NCBI RefSeq assembly: GCF_022539505.1
Contig: NC_061510.1
Coordinates: 273,057,687 to 273,121,686 of the forward strand
DNA from: Lolium rigidum
Taxonomy: Eukaryota; Streptophyta; Magnoliopsida; Poales; Poaceae
Direction: 5' to 3'
Length of the DNA: 64,000 bases
Shown here piece after piece: positions 57,301-64,000 of the stretch (positions are counted from its first letter, which is position 1; each line of letters opens with the position of its first letter). The notes below the pieces were generated by a model. The model saw only the letters and a program-made list of their open reading frames with translations. It did no database searches and was not told the origin of the DNA. The translations under genes and the position numbers were made by a program.

Positions 57301-57848
57301 AACGACGCGAGTAGAACCCGCTGGTCGCCCGCGCACTCGAAGCGGCTGGGTACGTCGAGGAAGCCGGTGCCCACTTTCTTCCCACAATATCGATCGGCTT
57401 CCGCGACAGTGAGTACGGGAGATCGGGGGTGGCGGAGGGGCGCCGCCGGCCTGGTCTGCGGAGGGGAAGGGAGCGCGGGCGGCTGTGCAGGGGAACGCAG
57501 CTGAAACGCGGTGGCCCATCTGGCAAAGCCTGGAGACTAAGTGGGGCGAAGCCTAGTGGGGCGGCCACCAGCCGGCATCGATGGAGCCTTGTGGCTTGCC
57601 TTAGCAGATGTAGAGGACGATCCACTGAATTCTTTGTAACCGCCAGGCGAGGTGAGAAAAGAAGGTCAGAGTGCTGCCGAGCTTGGGAGAAAAAAAAGAA
57701 GAATTTGAACCGTTTTTTCACTTGTAGGTGGCAAGGGTGGGTAATTTAGATTAACTTTATGGGTAGTTTAAAGTTGGACGGACGACTGAGGAAGAAACTC
57801 TTTTGCTTTTATGATTAGGTATAGATATAGATTATTAGGTATAGATAT

Positions 57849-58340
57849 AGATATTGGATGACGATACAATCAGTTATTTGAGGGTGACAACATAATGATG
57901 GAGAACCAAAGACTCTTTGACCGGGTATTAAGGAAGGATCTTTTTAAGTTTGTATACATCAACTCAATTTTTTGTTCTCTTACTTTTTTTTTCGATTCCA
58001 AATCCCTGTACAAAATATATGACATGGTATTTCTGGATGAGCACAGAAGCTCGGTGTTTATAATTAGCCAAAATTATTTCCCGGCGTAAGATATTTCCTC
58101 TGGTTCCTAATTGTTCATACTTAGGTGCTTATGATGACACTATTAATCATTTATATATGAAGCAAAATTGTTCCTTGTTTACATAAAGTGGTCTCTTTGA
58201 GCAGCTTGTTGCGTGTCTTCGATTTGTGGGAAATGGTTTTGTGCGTGCAGGAGAGAGGTGGAATCCGGGCTTGCCAGTTAGTCTGTCACCATTCACCAAG
58301 CGGAGTCGAAGCCAGTTGCCGCATCTGTGCCATCGTTGCT
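57849..58340. other. Intergenic DNA between Helitron and LTR fragment G
   Basis: No gene that I can support. Low-copy appearance; no repeat ends seen. Confidence 0.4.
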
Positions 58341-58811
58341 TGATACGTCTCAAACGTATCTATAATTTCTTATGTTCCATGCTAGTTTTACGACAATACC
58401 TACATGTTTTATTCATACTTTATATCGTTTTGATGCATTTTCCGGTACTAACCTATTAACAAGATGCCGAAGTGCCAGTTCCTGTTTTCTGCTGTTTTTG
58501 GTTTCAGAAATCCTACACAGGAAATATTCTCGGAATTAGACGAAACAAAAGCCAAACCTTCTATTTTACCGAGATGGACCCAGAGAGCCAGAGAAGTACC
58601 GGAGGGGGGCCAAGGGGGGCCCACACCACCTGGCGGCGCGGCCAAGAGGGGGGGCGTGCCCAGCTATGGGGTGGGCCCCTCGGGACCCCTCCGACGCCGC
58701 CCTTTCGCCTATATAATCCTCCAGATACGAAAACCCTAAAGGGCCCGACGATATTCCACGAAGAGTTCCGTAGCCGCAGCCATCGCGAAGACAAGTTTCG
58801 GGGGACAGAAG
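58341..58811 (+). repeat. LTR fragment G, plus orientation
   Basis: It begins TGATACGTCTCAAACG and aligns with the first third of the B-F LTRs, including TATA-like CCTATATAATCC (about 58709). It is cut by F at 58811 within GACAGAAGT. The rest of G should lie beyond the right end of F. Confidence 0.75.
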
Positions 58812-60403
58812 TTGATGCGTGCAGTCGACACACGTCCGTTGGGAACCCCAAGAGGAAGGTGTGATGCAGACAGTAGCAAGTTTTCCCTCAGAAAGAAACC
58901 AAGGTTTATCGAGCCAGGAGGAGCCAAGAAGCACGTTGAAGGTTGATGGTGGCGGAATGTAATGCGGCGCAACACCAGGGATTCCGGCGCCAACGTGGAA
59001 CCTGCACAACACAACCAAAGTACTTTGCCCCAACGAAACAGTGAGGTTGTCAATCTCACCAGCTTGCTGTAACAAAGGATTAACCGTATTGTGTGGAAGA
59101 TGATTGTTTGCAGAAAACAGTAAAACAAGTATTAATTGCAGTAGATTGTATGCGATGTAAAGAATAGGACCGGGGTCCACAGTTCACTAGAGGTGTCTCT
59201 CCCATAAGATAAAAGCATGTTGGGTGAACAAATTACAGTCGGGCAATTGACAAATAGAGAGGGCATAACAATGCACATACATGTCATGATAAATATAGTG
59301 AGATTTAATTGGGCATTACGACAAAGTACATAGACCGCTATCCAGCATGCATCTATGCCTAAAAAGTCCACCTTCAGGTTATCATCCGAACCCCTTCCAG
59401 TATTAAGTTGCAAAACAATTGCATTAAGTATGGTGCGTAATGTAATCAATAACTACATCCTTAGACATAGCATCAATGTTTTATCCCTAGTGGCAACAAC
59501 ACATCCACAACCTTAGAACTTTCTGTCACTCGTCCCGCATTTAATGGAGGCATGAACCCACTATCGAGCATAAATACTCCCTCTTGGAGTTAAGAGCAAA
59601 AACTTGGCCAGAGCCTCTACTAATAACGGAGAGCATGCAAGATCATAAACAACACATAGGTAATAGATTGATAATTAACATAACATAGTATTCTCTATCC
59701 ATCGGATCCCGACAAACACAACATATAGTATTACGAGATAGATGATCTTGATCATGTTAGGCAGCTCACAAGATCCAACAATGAAGCACAATGAGGAGAA
59801 GAAAACCATCTAGCTACTGCTATGGACCCATAGTCCAGGGGTGAACTACTCACTCATCACTCCGGAGGCGACCATGGCGGTGAAGAGTCCTCCGGGAGAT
59901 GATTCCCCTCTCCGGCAGGGTGCCGGAGGTGATCTCCAGTAATCCCCCGAGATGGGATTGGCGGCGGCGGCGTCTCGGTAAGGTTTTCCGTATCGTGGCT
60001 CTCGGTACCGGGGGTTTCGCGATGGAGGCTTTAAGTAGGCGGAAGGGCAACGCGGGGGCCACACGAGGGCCCCACACGCCGGCCGGCGCGGCCAAGACCT
60101 AGGCCGCGCCGCCCTAGTGTGGCGGCGCCTCGTGGCCCCACTTCCTTTCCCCTCGGTCTTCCGGAAGCTTCGTGGCAAAATAGGACCCCGGGCGTTGATT
60201 TCGTCCAATTCCGAGAATATTTCTTTACTAGGATTTCTGAAACCAAAAACAGCAGAAAACGAAGAATCGGCTCTTTGGCATCTCGTTAATAGGTTAGTGC
60301 CGGAAAATGCATAAATACGACATATAATGTGTATAAAACATGTAGATATCATCAATAATGTAGCATGGAACATAAGAAATTATCGATACGTCGAGACGTA
60401 TCA
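58812..60403 (-). repeat. 3' LTR of element F
   Basis: 1592 bp, TGATGCGTG...GACGTATCA on the plus strand; same family as LTR E. Confidence 0.85.
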
Positions 60404-62994
60404 GCATCCTCAAGCTTAGTTCTCGCTCGTCCCGAGCAGGTAAACGATAACAAAGATAATTTCTGGAGTGACATGCCATCATAACCTTGATCATACTATT
60501 GTAAACATATGTAATGAATGCAGCGATCAAAACAATGGTAATGACATGAGTAAACAAATGAATCATAAAGCAAAGACTTTTCATGAATAGTACTTCAAGA
60601 CAAGCATCAATAAGTCTTGCATAAGAGTTAACTCATAAAGCAATAAATCAAAGTAAAGGTATTGAAGCAACACAAAGGAAGATTAAGTTTCAGCGGTTGC
60701 TTTCAACTTGTAGCATGTATATCTCATGGATAATTGTCAACATAGAGTAATATAATAAGTGCAATATGCAAGTATGTAGGAATCAATGCACGGTTCACAC
60801 AAGTGTTTGCTTCTTGAGGTGGAGAGAGATAGGTGAACCGACTCAACATAAAAGTAAAAGAAAGGTCCTTCAAAGAGGAAAGCATCGATTGCTATATTTG
60901 TGCTAGAGCTTTTATTTTGAAAACATGAAACAATTTTGTCAACGGTAGTAATAAAGCATATGAGTTATGTAAATTATATCTTACAAGTTGCAAGCCTCAT
61001 GCATAGTATACTAATAGTGCCCGCACCTTGTCCTAATTAGCTTGGACTACCGGATCATCGCAATACACATGTTTTAACCAAGTGTCACAAAGGGGTACCT
61101 CCATGCCGCCTGTACAAAGGTCTAAGGAGAAAGCTCGCATTTTGGATTTCTCGCTTTTGATTATTCTCAACCGAGACATCCATACCGGGACAACATGGAC
61201 AACGAGATAATGGACTCCTCTTTAATGCATAAGCATGTGGCAACAATTAGTGTTCTCATATGAGATTGAGGATATATGTCCAAAACTGAAACTTCCACCA
61301 AGATTCATGGCTTTAGTTAGCGGCCCAATGTTCTTCTCTAACAATATGTATGCTCCAACCATTAAGGTGGTAGATCTCTCTTACTTCAGACAAGACGGAC
61401 ATGCATAGCAACTCACATGATATTCAACAAAGAGTAGTTGATGGCGTCCCCATGAACATGGTTATCGCACAACAAGCAACTTAATAAGAGATAAAGTGCA
61501 TAAGTACATATTCAATACCACAATAGTTTTTAAGCTATTTGTCCCATGAGCTATATATTGCAAAGGAGAATGATGGAATTTTAAAGGTAGCACTCAAGCA
61601 ATTTACTTTGGAATGGCGGAGAAATACCATGTAGTAGGTAGGTATGGTGGACACAAATGGCATAGTGGTTGGCTCATGGATTTTGGATGCATGAGAAGTA
61701 TTCCCTCTCGATACAAGGTTTAGGCTAGCAAGGTTTATTTGAAACAAACACAAGGATGAACGGTGCAGCAAAACTCACATAAAAGACATATTGTAAACAT
61801 TATAAGACTCTACACCGTCTTCCTTGTTGTTCAAAACTCAATACTAGAAATTATCTAGACTTTAGAGAGACCAAATATGCAAACCAAATTTAGCAAGCTC
61901 TATGTATTTCTTCATTAATGGGTGCAAAGTATATGATGCAAGAGCTTAAACATGAGCACAACAATTGCCAAGTATCAAATTATTCAAGACATTTTAGAAT
62001 TACTACATGTAGCATTTCCCGATTCCAACCATATAACAATTTAACGAAGAAGATTCAACCTTCGCCATGAATACTATGAGTAAAGCCTAAGGACATATTT
62101 GTCCATATGCAACAGCGGAGCGTGTCTCTCTCCCACACAATGAATGCTAGGATCCATTTATTCAAACAAAAATAAAAACAAAAACAAACCGACGCTCCAA
62201 GCAAAGCACATAAGATGTGACGGAATAAAAATATAGTTTCAGGGGAGGAACCTGATAATGTTGTCGATGAAGAAGGGGATGCCTTGGGCATCCCCAAGCT
62301 TAGACGCTTGAGTCTTCTTAGAATATGAAGGGGTGAACCACCGGGGCATCCCCAAGCTTAGAGCTTTCACTCTCCTTGATCATATTGCATCATTCTCCTC
62401 TCTTGATCCTTGAAAACTTCCTCCACACCAAACTCGAAACAACTCATTAGAGGGTTAGTGGACAATAAAAATTAACATGTTCAGAGGTGACACAATCATT
62501 CTTAACACTTCTGGACATTTCATAAAGCTACTGGACATTAATGGATCAAAGAAATTCATCCAACATAGCAAAAGAGGCAATGCGAAATAAAAGGCAGAAT
62601 CTGTCAAAACAGAACAGTCCGTAAAGATGGATTTTATTGAGGCACCAGACTTGCTCAAATGAAAATGCCCAAATTTAATGAAAGTTGCGTACATATCTGA
62701 GGATCACGCACGTAAATTGGCTTAATTTTCTGAGCTACCTACAGGGAGGCAGGTCCAAATTCGTGACAGCAAAGAAATCTGAAACTGCGCAGTAATCCAA
62801 ATCTAGTATGAACTTTACTATCAAAGACTTTACTTGGCACAACAAAACACAAAACTAAGATAAGGAGAGGTTGCTACAGTAGTAAACAATTTCCAAGACT
62901 CAAATATAAAACAAAAATACTGTAGTAAAAACATGGGTTGTCTCCCATAAGCGCTTTTCTTTAACGCCTTTCAGCTAGGCGCAGAAAGTGTATA
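60404..62994 (-). other. F 3' non-coding internal region
   Basis: Homologous to the B and C 3' regions up to the motif TCTCCCA(T)AAGCGCTTT near 62940-62962, where F turns into gag-protease and B/C into the unknown ORF. No gene seen inside. Confidence 0.7.
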
Positions 62995-64000
62995 TCAAGT
63001 ATTATCAAGAGACGAAGTATCAACATCATAATTTGTTCTAATAATAGAATCATAAGGTAACTTCATTATTTTTCTAGGGAAGTGTTCCATACCTTTCTTG
63101 AGAGGAAATTGATATTTAATATTACCTTCCTTCATATCAATAGTAGCACCAACGGTTCGAAGAAAAGGTCTTCCCAATATAATGGGGCAAGATGCATTGC
63201 ATTCAATATCCAAGACAACAAAATCAACGGGGACAAGGTTATTGTTAACCATAATATGAACATTATCAACTCTCCCCAAAGGTTTCTTTTTAGCATTATC
63301 AGCGAGATTAACATCCAAATAACAATTTTTCAATGGTGGCAAGTCAAGCATATCATAGACTTTCTTAGGCATAACAGAAATACTTGCACCAAGATCACAT
63401 AAAGCATTACAATCAAAATCATTGACCCTCATTTTAATGATGGGCTCCCAACCATCTTCTAACTTCCTAGGAATAGAGGTTTCAATTTTTAGTTTCTCTT
63501 CTCTAGCTTTTATGAGAGCATTTGTAATATGTTTTGTAAAGGCCAAATTTATAGCACTAGCATTAGGACTCTTAGCAAGTTTTTGTAAGAACTTTATAAC
63601 TTCAGAGATGTGGCAATCATCAAAATCTAAATCATTATGAGCTACAGCAATGGGATCATCATCCCAAAGGTTGGAAAAAATTTCAGCAGTTTTATCACAG
63701 GCAGTTTCAGCAGTTTTAGCAGTTTCGGGTAATTTTGCGCGCTTTGCACTAGGAGTAGAAACATTGCCAACACCAATTATTTTACCATTAATAGTAGGAG
63801 GTGCAACAACATGTGAATCATTAGCATTGCTAGTGGTGGTAATAGTCCAAACTTTAGCTACATTTTTCTCTTTAGCTAGTTTTTCATTTTCTTCTATATC
63901 CCACCTAGCACGCAATTCAGCCATTAATCTTATATTCTCATTAATTCTAACTTGGATTGCATTTGCTGTAGTAACAATTTTATTTTCAATATCCTTATTA
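62995..64000 (-). CDS. gag-protease of element F, N-terminus outside window
   Basis: The open frame enters from the right edge (no start seen in the window) and ends at 62995 after ...YDVDTSSLDNT. Counting from the internal Met at 63924, the retropepsin-type aspartic protease has its active-site motif at residues 176-181 (CDLGAS, inside ALCDLGASISVMPKK) and the second conserved block IILGRPFL at 248-255. DLGAS in place of D(T/S)GAS is, as far as I recall, usual in the Athila group. Upstream is a charged Gag C-terminal segment with a Lys/Arg stretch. The protease would cut the polyprotein into capsid and other parts. The ORF stops right after the protease, with no polymerase, which makes F non-autonomous or dependent on separate expression. 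No stop or frameshift is visible in the 335 codons present. Confidence 0.85.
   Translation of the reverse strand, partial: NKDIENKIVTTANAIQVRINENIRLMAELRARWDIEENEKLAKEKNVAKVWTITTTSNANDSHVVAPPTINGKIIGVGNVSTPSAKRAKLPETAKTAETACDKTAEIFSNLWDDDPIAVAHNDLDFDDCHISEVIKFLQKLAKSPNASAINLAFTKHITNALIKAREEKLKIETSIPRKLEDGWEPIIKMRVNDFDCNALCDLGASISVMPKKVYDMLDLPPLKNCYLDVNLADNAKKKPLGRVDNVHIMVNNNLVPVDFVVLDIECNASCPIILGRPFLRTVGATIDMKEGNIKYQFPLKKGMEHFPRKIMKLPYDSIIRTNYDVDTSSLDNT

Larger units (their letters stand above)
55925..57825 (-). mobile_element. Helitron (rolling-circle transposon), non-autonomous, with captured GC-rich sequence
   Basis: On the minus strand it starts TCTATACCTAATCATAAAAG after A (57826) and ends with a hairpin CCCGTCGCAACGCACGGG, spacer AATTTTC and CTAG (55925), followed by T (55924). 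The TC start, 3' hairpin, CTAG end and A/T insertion site are the Helitron hallmarks and match the grass Hel1-type ends. About 1.9 kb, with no Rep/helicase. A second copy of the 5' end motif lies next to it (57831-57848). Confidence 0.75.
58812..64000 (-). mobile_element. Element F: minus-strand Athila-like LTR element, 5' side outside window
   Basis: 3' LTR 58812-60403, 2.6-kb non-coding 3' region, then a gag-protease ORF (from 62995) running off the window. In sense order nothing but non-coding DNA lies between the protease and the 3' LTR, so reverse transcriptase and integrase are absent from their usual place. Expected target duplication GAAGT (58807-58811). Confidence 0.8.

Overview
The window is nuclear DNA of a grass, most likely a Pooideae cereal or forage grass (Triticeae or Poeae). 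The evidence is deep nesting of plant LTR retrotransposons, a CACTA element with AGTGGCGCAC subterminal repeats, Stowaway-type MITEs, a Helitron ending in ACGCACGGGCAA...CTAG, and an intron-containing YUCCA-type gene. No bacterial-style operons, rRNA, tRNA or CRISPR were seen. The species cannot be fixed from sequence alone.

Layout. (1) 1-2471: the 3' part of a Tat/Retand-like Gypsy element (here 'A0') with a minus-strand antisense ORF and its 3' LTR, inserted in the 5' LTR of the next element. (2) 2472-34510: a large non-autonomous Gypsy element ('T1', Tekay/Del-like signals, LTRs about 4.2 kb) carrying a broken accessory ORF and a broken gag but no pol. (3) 9624-31661: a 22-kb nest inside T1's 3' LTR. 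Its host is minus-strand element 'C'. C's left LTR is disrupted by the remains of 'D' (plus) and 'E' (minus), and C's internal region holds a tandem compound 'B' (LTR-internal-LTR-internal-LTR) with a single 5-bp target duplication. B and C encode a conserved protein of unknown function in the gag position. (4) 34511-35279: a broken PIF/Harbinger transposase, apparently the older host of T1. (5) 35280-47888: a solo LTR ('T2') related to T1's LTRs, carrying a complete Tat/Retand-like element 'H' (38013-45095, with gag and antisense ORF) and a non-autonomous CACTA element (46189-47643). (6) 47889-58340: the only low-repeat, genic stretch. It has fragments of an unknown minus-strand gene cut by a DNA transposon, an orphan RNase H fragment, an intact four-exon YUCCA10/11-like flavin monooxygenase gene (52938-54401, minus), and a Helitron (55925-57825) with a captured GC-rich coding fragment. 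(7) 58341-64000: an LTR fragment ('G') interrupted by element 'F' (minus), which carries a gag-protease ORF running off the window end.

How it works together. Only the YUCCA-like gene looks like a working host gene; its family makes auxin from indole-3-pyruvate. No LTR element whose coding part can be inspected here shows reverse transcriptase, RNase H or integrase, so all look dependent on partners elsewhere. The more unusual material is the set of non-standard ORFs these elements keep: a minus-strand acidic protein in A0 and H, a membrane-segment protein in B and C with a related C-terminus in D, and a coiled-coil/acidic ORF upstream of gag in T1.

Coordinates of element ends come from TG...CA termini, target-site duplications, primer-binding sites and comparison of copies within the window, all read by eye. 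Family names (Tat/Retand, Tekay, Athila-like) are inferred from signals and ORFs, not from database searches.
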